A DNA stretch of 64,000 nucleotides from Hyphomicrobium sp. (GTDB lineage Bacteria > Pseudomonadota > Alphaproteobacteria > Rhizobiales > Hyphomicrobiaceae), in contig JALHOF010000003.1 of NCBI GenBank assembly GCA_022843145.1, forward strand, positions 124,001-188,000, read 5' to 3'. The notes beneath the pieces were generated by a model. The model had not been told where the DNA came from and did not search any database. It worked only from the letters and a program-made list of their open reading frames with translations. A program made the position numbers and the translations under genes. The stretch's first letter is position 1. The number at the start of each line of letters is the position of its first letter. This document shows positions 26,871-34,825 of the stretch, in pieces.

Positions 26871-28706
26871 ATGCCCCACACCCACCGGTCGCGTCTGATC
26901 AATCCACGGCTGGGCACCTATTTCGGTATTTTCGCCAGCGCATTCGCTGGGCTCGTCCTGCTGCTGTTGATCGTCGAGCAGCTCGGTGTTGCCGAAGCCA
27001 CACTCGGACGCGCCATGTTCCTCGTGCCCATAGCACTCTATCTCGCGATCGGAATTGCCGCGTTCACCCGCGTGCCGCTCGAGTTTTTCGCGTCCGGGCG
27101 CCGTGTCCCCGCAGCGTACAACGGACTAGCGCTCGCCGTCACGGCGATGGGTGCGACCGGCACCGTCGCGCTCACTGGCGCCTTCTTCATCGTCGGTTTC
27201 GATGCATTGTGCGTGATGATCGGCGGCCTTGCTGGCTTCGTCGTCATGGCTGTCCTGCTCGCACCATTTTTTCGCAAGTTCGGTGCATTCACGGTGCCGA
27301 GTTATCTCGGCCGGCGCTTCGAAAGCCGAGCGCTACGGGTATTCTCCGCTGTCGTGCTCTCGGTCCCGATGCTGCTGGTGATCGCTGCCGAATTGCGGAT
27401 CGGCGCTTACGCGGCAAGCATGATGACCGGGCTATCGGTGCCTTTGGCGATGGCGGCGCTTGCCGTGAGCATTGCCACGGGCTTGATGGTCGGCGGTATG
27501 CGATCGCTGACGTGGTCCAATGTCGCGCAGGCCATCGTCATGCTGCTGGCGCTGGCCGTCCCGGTCTCGATCGTCGCCGTGTTGGTCACCAATATGCCCG
27601 TGCCGCAGCTCAGTCACGGACCGCTCGTGCGTGGCCTTCTGCGGATCGAGGCGCAACAGGGACTGCCGATCATCGTGCCGCCGATGATGGCTTTCGAACT
27701 GCCCGGCGAAGGCCTGCAGCAAATGGCCAAGAGGTTCACGGCACCGTTCGGACTCGTCGGGCCAGGCGGGTTTGTCGTGGCGACCCTTTCGATCATGGCC
27801 GGTGTCGCGGCGGCGCCGTGGCTGCTGCCGCGGGTCGCAACCGCGCCCGGCGTCTACGAAGCGCGAAAATCACTCGGTTGGGCGACGTTCCTGTTCGGCC
27901 TAGTGATGCTGACCGTGTCCTCGGTTGCCGTGTTCATGCGCGACGCCGTGCTCGATATCGTGACGGTCGAAGGGCTGGCTCAAATTCCGGACTGGCTTGC
28001 ACAACTCGTGGCGCAGGGGCACGCCGAGGTCGAGCAGCGGTCGACCCGGATGTCGGCGACGAGTTTCAGCTTTCAACGCGATGCGGTGTTGTTCGCTCTC
28101 CCGGTCGCATTGGGTATGCCTGCGGTCATGGTCCAGATGGCGCTTGCGGGTGCGGTTGCCGCTGCAATGGCGGCGGCCGGTGCCGCAGCCGTGGCGTTGG
28201 GCAACATTCTCGCCGAGGACGTCGTCAACGGACTGTCGTGGGAGCCCGCCGAGCCTGCGGTGCGATTGTGGGTCGGCCGCACGGCGATCGCCATCGCCGT
28301 CTCCATGGGATGGGCCATTGCGGTGTTTGCACCGACAGATCCGCTGCGCCTCATGCTTTGGGCGTTCGCGATCACCGGTTCGGCGGCCTTTCCCGTTACC
28401 GTGCTGTCGATCTGGTGGAAGCGCGCCAACCACTACGGCGCGCTGGCATCCGTCGGCTGCGGCTTCATCGTGGCGGTGATGGCCATCGTCGCGAGCGAGG
28501 CACGCTGGATCGAGGTCGACAGTGCGCTGGCCGCCATGTTCGGCCTTCCGGCGGCCATCTTGACGCTGCTTGCGGTCAGCGCCGTCACGCCGAAGCCAGG
28601 ACGGCAGGCCCTCGAAGCCGTGCGAGATATTCGCGTTCCGGGCGGCGAGATCATCTACGATCGCGAAATGCGGATCGCGCGCCTGCGCAAGCGACGCACA
28701 TCCTGA
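26871..28706 (+). CDS. Sodium:solute symporter, ActP/VC_2705-type
   Basis: A 611-residue SSS-family transporter with about 13 hydrophobic segments. Features: FFASGRRVPAAYNGLALAVTAMG near the N-terminus, FTVPSYLGRRF, GGMRSLTWSNVAQA (the sodium/substrate region), LGNILAEDVVNGL and a long insert (about 250-300) seen in the VC_2705 subfamily encoded next to DUF4212. Relatives take up acetate or other short carboxylates. Together with the CrbS/CrbR-like pair it suggests an acetate/propionate response unit, although acs itself is not in the window. A very long open frame overlaps it in another phase but is a GC artefact. Confidence 0.88.
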   Translation: MPHTHRSRLINPRLGTYFGIFASAFAGLVLLLLIVEQLGVAEATLGRAMFLVPIALYLAIGIAAFTRVPLEFFASGRRVPAAYNGLALAVTAMGATGTVALTGAFFIVGFDALCVMIGGLAGFVVMAVLLAPFFRKFGAFTVPSYLGRRFESRALRVFSAVVLSVPMLLVIAAELRIGAYAASMMTGLSVPLAMAALAVSIATGLMVGGMRSLTWSNVAQAIVMLLALAVPVSIVAVLVTNMPVPQLSHGPLVRGLLRIEAQQGLPIIVPPMMAFELPGEGLQQMAKRFTAPFGLVGPGGFVVATLSIMAGVAAAPWLLPRVATAPGVYEARKSLGWATFLFGLVMLTVSSVAVFMRDAVLDIVTVEGLAQIPDWLAQLVAQGHAEVEQRSTRMSATSFSFQRDAVLFALPVALGMPAVMVQMALAGAVAAAMAAAGAAAVALGNILAEDVVNGLSWEPAEPAVRLWVGRTAIAIAVSMGWAIAVFAPTDPLRLMLWAFAITGSAAFPVTVLSIWWKRANHYGALASVGCGFIVAVMAIVASEARWIEVDSALAAMFGLPAAILTLLAVSAVTPKPGRQALEAVRDIRVPGGEIIYDREMRIARLRKRRTS

Positions 28707-28808
28707 TCGCGGTTGATGCAACAAGGCTCAGAGATGTCACGAGGCTTGCCTCATCGGACGGTTCAACCGTAGTTTCGAAGCAGCGGCACCAGCAGGAGTT
28801 CCGACCGC

Positions 28809-29783
28809 ATGCCGGCACGAGAGCGGTTCGGTCTCTACCCGCAGATCGAACCCAACACACAGGGCCGCCTCGCGGTCGGCGGTGGTCACGAAATCTACTA
28901 CGAGGAATGCGGGAACCCGGCTGGGGAGCCTGCGCTGCTCGTTCACGGCGGTCCAGGTGGCGGATCAAATCCGACCATGCGGCGCTTTCACGATCCGCGG
29001 CTTTACCGCATCATCCTGTTCGACCAGCGCGGCTGCGGCCGGTCGCGTCCGAACGCGTCGCTGACCGACAACACGACCTGGCATCTTGTCGACGATATGG
29101 AGCGGTTGCGCGAGCATCTCGGCATCGAACGTTGGCAGCTCGTCGGGGGGTCTTGGGGATCCACGCTCGCGCTGGCTTATGCCGAGACTCATCCCGAGCG
29201 GGTGACGGCTCTTCTGCTGCGCGGCATTTTTCTGCTCCGGCAGAAGGAGCTGCACTGGTTCTACCAGGATGGATGCAGCTGGCTGTTCCCGGACGCGTTC
29301 GAGGCCTATCAGCGGGTGATCCCGCCGGCGGAGCGCGGCGACATGATTGCGGCCTACTATGCTCGCCTGACCGGCTCCGATCCGAAGGTGCAACTTGCTG
29401 CAGCACGCGCATGGAGCATATGGGAAGGCACGACGTTGTCGTTGTTACAGGACCCGGAGCGGATCAAACTGTTCGGAGCCGAAAGCTACGCGATCGCATT
29501 CGCGCGGATCGAGTGCCACTATTTCGTCAATCGTGGCTTCTTCGATCGGGATGACCAGTTGCTGGCCGGAGCCCACCGGATCCGGGACATCCCCGGAGTA
29601 ATCGTGCATGGCCGATACGACGTGGTGACGCCGGTCAAGAACGCTTGGGACCTGAAGAAGGCGTGGCCGCGCGCCGACCTTGTCATCGTGCCGGATGCCG
29701 GTCATGCGATGACCGAACCGGGCATCGTTCACGAGTTGATTGCAGCAACCCGCTATTTCGCCCGGCCGGACGCGGAAGTTTAA
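28809..29783 (+). CDS. pip: Prolyl aminopeptidase
   Basis: A 324-residue alpha/beta hydrolase. Oxyanion motif LLVHGGPGGGSNP, nucleophile elbow GGSWGSTLAL with Ser115, Asp271 in VHGRYDVVTP and His299 in DAGHAM complete the triad; EGTTLSL and the ECHYFVNRGF cap segment are characteristic of family S33 prolyl iminopeptidases. It removes N-terminal proline from peptides in the cytoplasm. It follows the symporter by about 100 bases, but any functional link is unlikely. Confidence 0.95.
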   Translation: MPARERFGLYPQIEPNTQGRLAVGGGHEIYYEECGNPAGEPALLVHGGPGGGSNPTMRRFHDPRLYRIILFDQRGCGRSRPNASLTDNTTWHLVDDMERLREHLGIERWQLVGGSWGSTLALAYAETHPERVTALLLRGIFLLRQKELHWFYQDGCSWLFPDAFEAYQRVIPPAERGDMIAAYYARLTGSDPKVQLAAARAWSIWEGTTLSLLQDPERIKLFGAESYAIAFARIECHYFVNRGFFDRDDQLLAGAHRIRDIPGVIVHGRYDVVTPVKNAWDLKKAWPRADLVIVPDAGHAMTEPGIVHELIAATRYFARPDAEV

Positions 29784-29838
29784 GCCGTATCTCCGCGTGC
29801 CGCACGATGCCCTGCCGCCGCGACGCCGACGGTCCAAA

Positions 29839-29854
29839 AGATCCAGCCGGATCT
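29839..29854 (-). terminator. Short hairpin downstream of the secreted coiled-coil gene
   Basis: On the minus strand AGATCC-GGCT-GGATCT is followed by TTTTGG, 8 bases past the stop of the gene ending at 29862: a small intrinsic-terminator-like element. Confidence 0.5.
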
Positions 29855-29861
29855 CTGGAAA

Positions 29862-30398
29862 TCAGAGCGGCGTGCCCTTGTCGGGTCCACCACCCTGGCC
29901 GCTTTCGAGCTCGCGCATCCGCTCCTGGAACTTCTTGAGCATGCGCTGAACATAGTCGAACGCCTTGTCGACGTCTTTCTCACTCGGCAGCTCGATCCCG
30001 CCTTTGGGGCGTTCGCCTCCAGCGATCGGCGGTTGGCCAGGCTTCGGATCACCGAGGCCCATCACATCCTCCATGCGCCGGATCTCTTCCTTGAGCGCTT
30101 TGTTCTCTGCCTGAAGTCGCTCGAGTTCGCGGGACTGCGACTGCTGGGTGTCGGGCATGGGATCGCACGCCCACTGATCGCCCTTCTTCGCGCACAGTGC
30201 CAACGCACCCGTTTCAGTATCCATTCGGAGGAAGCCGCCATCGGCGGGCGTCATCGTGAAGCGTCCGGGCCGAACGTCGTCGGCCGCCAGTCCAGCCGAC
30301 GTCAGGGACGCGATGCCGAGCGCGAGCGCCGCTGCCGCATGGAAAGTGCGTCGCGTGGCCGGTCGACGGCGGGTGATTCGTTGCGCGTGCTCGGTCAT
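29862..30398 (-). CDS. Secreted coiled-coil protein of unknown function
   Basis: A 178-residue protein. A basic N-terminus and hydrophobic stretch (about 19-37, ending SAGLAADD) form a signal peptide. The mature N-terminal part (PGRFTMTPADGGFLRMDTETGALALC, in pieces) looks like a small beta domain that recurs in Hyphomicrobiales; the middle (about 88-113) is a short heptad coiled coil, and a second helix (about 140-167) is rich in charged residues. Two cysteines (LCAKKGDQWAC) could pair. I do not recognise a function. It is divergent from the PodJ-like gene 412 bases away, so a shared envelope role is possible but unproven. Confidence 0.7.
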   Translation of the reverse strand: MTEHAQRITRRRPATRRTFHAAAALALGIASLTSAGLAADDVRPGRFTMTPADGGFLRMDTETGALALCAKKGDQWACDPMPDTQQSQSRELERLQAENKALKEEIRRMEDVMGLGDPKPGQPPIAGGERPKGGIELPSEKDVDKAFDYVQRMLKKFQERMRELESGQGGGPDKGTPL

Positions 30399-30809
30399 GG
30401 CTTACCTTTCGAAGCGTCGTCCCGCGCGGCGGCGCGGTGGCTGAAAATATAAATGGCGAGTGTGGCGGAAAAGCTCAACCTCCCTTGTTTGGCGTCCGAG
30501 CTCCCGAATTGCAGTGTCTGGCGCGCTCAAAGGGCGGCCCACGCACGATTGACATTCCCAGCTGCGGAAGCCTGCCTGCCGATTCGCTCGAAATACTGGA
30601 ACGTCGTGCGCCGGTTAACGCGGCGGTTTACCGAACATTAATCGCGAAGCACGAGCTTCGACCATGAGCGGTTCCTTCCTCGTCTCGCATCGGGATCCAA
30701 TACGCGTGTCATGGCCGGTAAGTCCGGCGCGGCCCACAGCCGTACGGCGATCCCTGCGAGGGACCCCGACTGACCCGATGGCCGACGACAAGTGCGAACG
30801 GGGAACGAA
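30399..30809. other. Divergent intergenic region before the PodJ-like gene
   Basis: A 411-base gap. It holds CtrA-like half-sites at 30615-30641 and one GANTC (GATTC) methylation site at 30581-30585, both typical of cell-cycle-regulated promoters. No supported gene. Confidence 0.55.
30615..30641 (+). promoter_or_regulatory. CtrA-like half-sites upstream of the PodJ-like gene
   Basis: TTAA (30615-30618), 8 bases, TTTA (30627-30630), 7 bases, TTAA (30638-30641). The second and third form TTTA-N7-TTAA, a 7/8 match to the CtrA box TTAA-N7-TTAA. It lies about 170 bases before the start codon. Confidence 0.4.
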
Positions 30810-33800
30810 ATGTCGAACTCAGACCGGAACTTGAACCTGGGCCAGCGAGACGGCGCGGGCGGCAGCACCGGGGAGTGCGCGGCCGAGAGCCTCAAATCGT
30901 TGATTGCGCACGTTGCGAACCAGATCACCGACGCGGACCAGCGGCATACCGAAATGCTGCGACAGATGCAGGCCCGCCTGCAGAGCCTCGGCATCGAGAC
31001 CCGGTCGATCCGGGATCGCGTGCCCGGCGCATACGTCCCGGCCTTCGACCGGATCGAGGAGGGAATGCAACTACTCGCCGATCGCATTGCCCACACGCAC
31101 GACGCCCGAAGCGAATTCTCAGCCACGACCCCTTCTCAGTCCGTCGGTGCCGACCTCGCCCCGCATTTTGCCCACATGACCGCGGTGAAAGTGCCGGTCA
31201 CGCCAGCCGCCGCTGCGCCGGCGCCGGCCGCCAGGAACGCCGAGCCCTGGGATCGCGACCAAGCCGACGCTCTCGCCAATCTCTATCATTCGGGCGCGGC
31301 TGGGATGCCGGCGGGATTGGCCGATCCTGAAGCTTATTCTTTCGCCGCGGTCGACGATCTGGCGGTGCCGGGCGCGTCGCATGCTTCGGACATCGAGCGC
31401 GAATGGCTCGAGGATCGCTTTGCCGACATTGCGCGCCGCGTCGAACAATCGCTCTCAGAAATGCGCCCGGACAGTTCGTTCGTGGCGCTGGGCCGCCGTT
31501 TCGACCAGTTCGAGGAACGGATAGGTAGCGTTCTCGAGGACGTCGCGACGCGTTCGGACGTCGAGGGCTTGCGGATTATCGAAGCGCACATCAGCGAGCT
31601 TGCGCAGCATCTCGAGCAAACGCAATTGCAGCTCGAGCGCCTGGATGGGATCGAGTCGCAGCTCAATGCCGTCGTATCGCGCCTCTCTGACGACCGCTTC
31701 GACGAGCCTGGCGAGGACCGCCACTTTGCCGCCGCCCAGGTCGACGACATCGTCAACCGTACCGCCGATCGTCTCGCAACGCAGTTGTCGGGCACGGCGG
31801 GCCGCGGCGATTACGAACAGCTCGCCTCGCGCGTCGCGGAGCAGGCGATCACGCGCTTCGCCTCTGATTTCCGTCAGCCCCGCGAAGAAGCCGATCTCGA
31901 CACCGGCGATTTGCGCAGTATCGTCGAGGACTTCATTCGCGAACGGCGCCAGGGCGAAGAGCAGACCGCCGCCGTACTCGATACCGTTCAGCAGGCGATG
32001 ATCCGCGTGATGGACCGCATCGACGCGATTGAATTGAACAGCCACAAAGGACCCGTGCCGGCTGCGCCGCATGAGTACGTTCGGGAGCAGGTGCGTTTCG
32101 CCGTCGATACCCGCGACCAGACGGATCTCGGTGCGATGCGCGCGGCTGCAGATCACGGCAAGAATGCAGCCGAGCTTGCTGCTCAAACCACATCCTTCAG
32201 TAGCGGCCAGGGCGGCATGTTTGCTCATTCGCCCGGTGCCGACCGCCGACAGCCGTCTGTCCCGCAAAGCGGTTCAGCGTTGCCGATCGAGGCTATCGCC
32301 GCCGCTCATGCCGCGCAGGTGCAAAGCGCCGCTCACCAGGGCGCTTCGTCTCCGCAGCCGCAGCCCGACGTTGCTCCGGCCGCGAGCCGCAGCACAAGGG
32401 CTTCGATCGAGAAGCTGCGGCACGATTTCATAGCCGATGCGCAGCGCGCAAAGCTTCGCGCTCAAACCGAAGACACTGCCGTTTCGGAGGCGGTTGCCAC
32501 AGGTGCGGCGATCAAGCTCTCGAAGCCGTCCAAGGCAACGGCTCCGACGGCCGGAAAAGCGACGGCCGCAGCTACCCCGGGCGCCATCAAGTCCGGTGCC
32601 GGCGGAATGCCGATCAAGAAAATTCTGGTTGGCGCTCTCGGTCTCGTCATCGTGCTCCAAGGCGCCAATCTGCTGATGGCGCGCCGCGGCGCTGATGGCG
32701 CCAAGCCTGTTGCGACGCCGGCCAAGGCGGTGGCGCCATCGGGCTCGGAGACGAGCGGCTCAGCGAAGCCTGCGAACAAGCCGAGGACCGAGACGAAGCC
32801 GTCCGCCGCGGCCTCGCCGTCGATCGTCAACCCGAATGCGGCAATTGCGCCAGATCTGGACCTCGAAGCCGTCGAATCGCCGGTTGAGAGCGACCGCTCG
32901 GAAGCCCCGTCTTCAGCGCAACAGCCGAAATCTTCGACCGCCAAGTCCACGGCGCCCCCGGCGACCTCGAAATTCGTCGTGCCGACCGTTCCCCATAAGC
33001 CGAATACGGTTCCCGAGACGATGCTCGACGAACTCGACTTCAAGGGCAAAGCAACGCCGGGCGACGGCGAGCGGCGCGCCTCGCAACCCGAGCAGAGCAG
33101 CAGCCAAGCCATGCAGACGACCGGATCGGTTCCGGTCGGGATTTCGCTGCAGACATCGGATCGCCGCCTGACGCCGTATGATCTCGCCCGTTTGCAGCAG
33201 CAGCAGCAGATGGCGAACCTGTCGTCGAAGCTCGGCGTCGCTGCAGCAAAGGCAACACCCGCATCCCTGCTGCCGGATCTGCCGCCCGCGCCGACCGGTA
33301 ACGTCGCTGCTGCGCTCGCCGAAAAGAGTGCCCAGCAGAAGAGTGCGCTGGAGTTGCCGCCGGTCACGGTCGGCCCGCTGTCGCTTCGACTTGCCGCGGC
33401 GAAGGGCGATCCGTCCGCTGAGTTCGAGGTCGGAGCGCGCCTCGCCGAGGGCAAGGGAACCGATCAGAGCTTCAAGGAAGCCGTCAAATGGTACACCCGC
33501 TCGGCCAACCAGGGCTTTGCCCAGGCACAGTATCGGCTTGGGACGCTTTATGAGCGCGGTCTCGGCGTGAAGTCGGACCCTGGACGCGCGCGCGTCTGGT
33601 ATAGCCGCGCCGCCGAACAGGGCAACGTCAAAGCCATGCACAATCTGGCGGTCCTGAGCGCAGGCAGCAAATCCGGTTCGCCGGACTATTCCGCCGCCGC
33701 GCACTGGTTTGGTGAGGCCGCCGTGCGCGGTCTCGCTGACAGCCAGTTCAATCTCGCCGTGCTCTACGAATCGGGTCTCGGCGTCAGCAAGGACCAGAGC

Positions 33801-34022
33801 CTTGCGTATCAATGGTTCTCGCTCGCCGCACGTTCCGGCGACCAGGAGGCCGTGCGCCGCCGTGATCTCGCGAAGGGCAGCCTACCTGCATCAGAGGCCA
33901 CAGCCATCGAGGCGCGGGTCGTGTCTTGGTTGCCTCAGTCGCCGGATCAGATGGCTAACGACGCGCGGGCAGCAGGTGAAGCCTGGAAACGCCGCGAGAA
34001 CGCCGATGAAGGAAACGGCTGA
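30810..34022 (+). CDS. PodJ-like polar localisation protein (coiled coil, TM, Sel1 repeats)
   Basis: A 1070-residue protein. The cytoplasmic N-terminal half has long heptad-rich segments (about 20-100 and 200-460, e.g. SALEQTQLQLERLDGIE-like stretches), then an Ala/Pro-rich linker, one transmembrane helix at about 603-623 (ILVGALGLVIVLQGANLLMA), a low-complexity Pro/Lys/Ala periplasmic linker and four Sel1/TPR repeats at about 860-1010 (e.g. AVKWYTRSANQGFAQAQYRLG). This order matches PodJ, the polar organiser of Caulobacter and Agrobacterium, though no C-terminal peptidoglycan-binding domain is visible. ATG 30810 has GGGGA just upstream; GTG 30792 is possible. A terminator hairpin follows at 34050. 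Confidence 0.78.
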   Translation: MSNSDRNLNLGQRDGAGGSTGECAAESLKSLIAHVANQITDADQRHTEMLRQMQARLQSLGIETRSIRDRVPGAYVPAFDRIEEGMQLLADRIAHTHDARSEFSATTPSQSVGADLAPHFAHMTAVKVPVTPAAAAPAPAARNAEPWDRDQADALANLYHSGAAGMPAGLADPEAYSFAAVDDLAVPGASHASDIEREWLEDRFADIARRVEQSLSEMRPDSSFVALGRRFDQFEERIGSVLEDVATRSDVEGLRIIEAHISELAQHLEQTQLQLERLDGIESQLNAVVSRLSDDRFDEPGEDRHFAAAQVDDIVNRTADRLATQLSGTAGRGDYEQLASRVAEQAITRFASDFRQPREEADLDTGDLRSIVEDFIRERRQGEEQTAAVLDTVQQAMIRVMDRIDAIELNSHKGPVPAAPHEYVREQVRFAVDTRDQTDLGAMRAAADHGKNAAELAAQTTSFSSGQGGMFAHSPGADRRQPSVPQSGSALPIEAIAAAHAAQVQSAAHQGASSPQPQPDVAPAASRSTRASIEKLRHDFIADAQRAKLRAQTEDTAVSEAVATGAAIKLSKPSKATAPTAGKATAAATPGAIKSGAGGMPIKKILVGALGLVIVLQGANLLMARRGADGAKPVATPAKAVAPSGSETSGSAKPANKPRTETKPSAAASPSIVNPNAAIAPDLDLEAVESPVESDRSEAPSSAQQPKSSTAKSTAPPATSKFVVPTVPHKPNTVPETMLDELDFKGKATPGDGERRASQPEQSSSQAMQTTGSVPVGISLQTSDRRLTPYDLARLQQQQQMANLSSKLGVAAAKATPASLLPDLPPAPTGNVAAALAEKSAQQKSALELPPVTVGPLSLRLAAAKGDPSAEFEVGARLAEGKGTDQSFKEAVKWYTRSANQGFAQAQYRLGTLYERGLGVKSDPGRARVWYSRAAEQGNVKAMHNLAVLSAGSKSGSPDYSAAAHWFGEAAVRGLADSQFNLAVLYESGLGVSKDQSLAYQWFSLAARSGDQEAVRRRDLAKGSLPASEATAIEARVVSWLPQSPDQMANDARAAGEAWKRRENADEGNG

Positions 34023-34049
34023 TAATCAGCGGCTGAGACTTGCTATGAG

Positions 34050-34078
34050 CGTCGCATCCTCTTGCAGGATGCGGCGCC
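34050..34078. terminator. Convergent terminator between the PodJ-like gene and pdeM
   Basis: An 11-bp stem (gcgtcgcatcc / ggatgcggcgc, one G-U) with loop tcttgca, between two convergent stops (34022 and 34088). Plus-strand trailer is ttcgctgcttt. Confidence 0.75.
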
Positions 34079-34087
34079 TTCGCTGCT

Positions 34088-34810
34088 TTAGTCTTCCTTC
34101 AGGATCCGCGTGGCGATCGGATAGAGGCCTTCCTGTCCAAGCAGCCAAACCGACATCCCGTCGGTGCTGAACAACGGCTCGAATGCCTCGTCGAGAATAT
34201 TCAGCCCGCCGGTGTAGGTCCCGAATGCCGGGACCACCAGACGCAGGCCGTTGCCGACGAAGCAGGGCCTGCGGATCGAGTAGCCGTTCAGATAGATGCG
34301 GGCGGCAGGATGCATGTGCCCGGAAATCTCATGGGTGACGCGGCCCGGCTTCGGCTCGTGGCGCAGAGTGATGCCCTCGACCGTCAACTCTCCAAGCGTA
34401 TGGCCGCCGAGGGCATGGGGAATGGTCGGGTCATGATTTCCGGTCACCCAGATCCACTCCCGGTCCGACTGCATTATGCGCAGCGTCTCGCGCGACTGCG
34501 CATCCATCCTGTCCGAGGCCGCTACGTCATGCAGGCTGTCGCCGAGCGCGATCACGGTGGCGGCGTCGTAGCGGTCGATCGCCGCTGCGAGCTTGGCCAG
34601 CGTTTCGCGCGTGTCGTATGGCGGAAGCATCTGTCCGCGCGCCGCAAACGCCGATCCCTTCTCGAGGTGCAGATCGGCGACGATGAGCGCGTCCTCCGAT
34701 GGCCAATAAAGCGCGCCGGACATATCGGCGACGAATGCTTTCCCCGCGATCGAGATGGATTGTTCTGTAAAATCGGCCGTATCGAGCCGGTCTGGCTTCA
34801 ACCTCAGCAT
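34088..34810 (-). CDS. pdeM: PdeM, ligase-associated DNA-damage-response phosphoesterase
   Basis: A 240-residue metallophosphoesterase with DLH (46-48), GDSLHD (90-95), GNHD (124-127) and GHMH (164-167), the metal ligands in order. The segment ADLHLEKGSAFAARGQMLPPYDT is the PdeM family signature. PdeM is an endonuclease/phosphoesterase encoded with a DEXH helicase, an exonuclease and an ATP-dependent ligase in a bacterial repair gene set. Here it begins 15 bases after the helicase stop, so they are cotranscribed; the exonuclease and ligase are not adjacent. Confidence 0.93.
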   Translation of the reverse strand: MLRLKPDRLDTADFTEQSISIAGKAFVADMSGALYWPSEDALIVADLHLEKGSAFAARGQMLPPYDTRETLAKLAAAIDRYDAATVIALGDSLHDVAASDRMDAQSRETLRIMQSDREWIWVTGNHDPTIPHALGGHTLGELTVEGITLRHEPKPGRVTHEISGHMHPAARIYLNGYSIRRPCFVGNGLRLVVPAFGTYTGGLNILDEAFEPLFSTDGMSVWLLGQEGLYPIATRILKED

Positions 34811-34825
34811 TCTCGCCTCCCGCCG

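Noticed and set aside
26606..29554. Plus-strand open frame of 982 codons overlapping the DUF4212, symporter and pip genes
   Set aside because: Arginine- and cysteine-rich with no domain; it lies in a different phase from three well-supported genes. A high-GC artefact.
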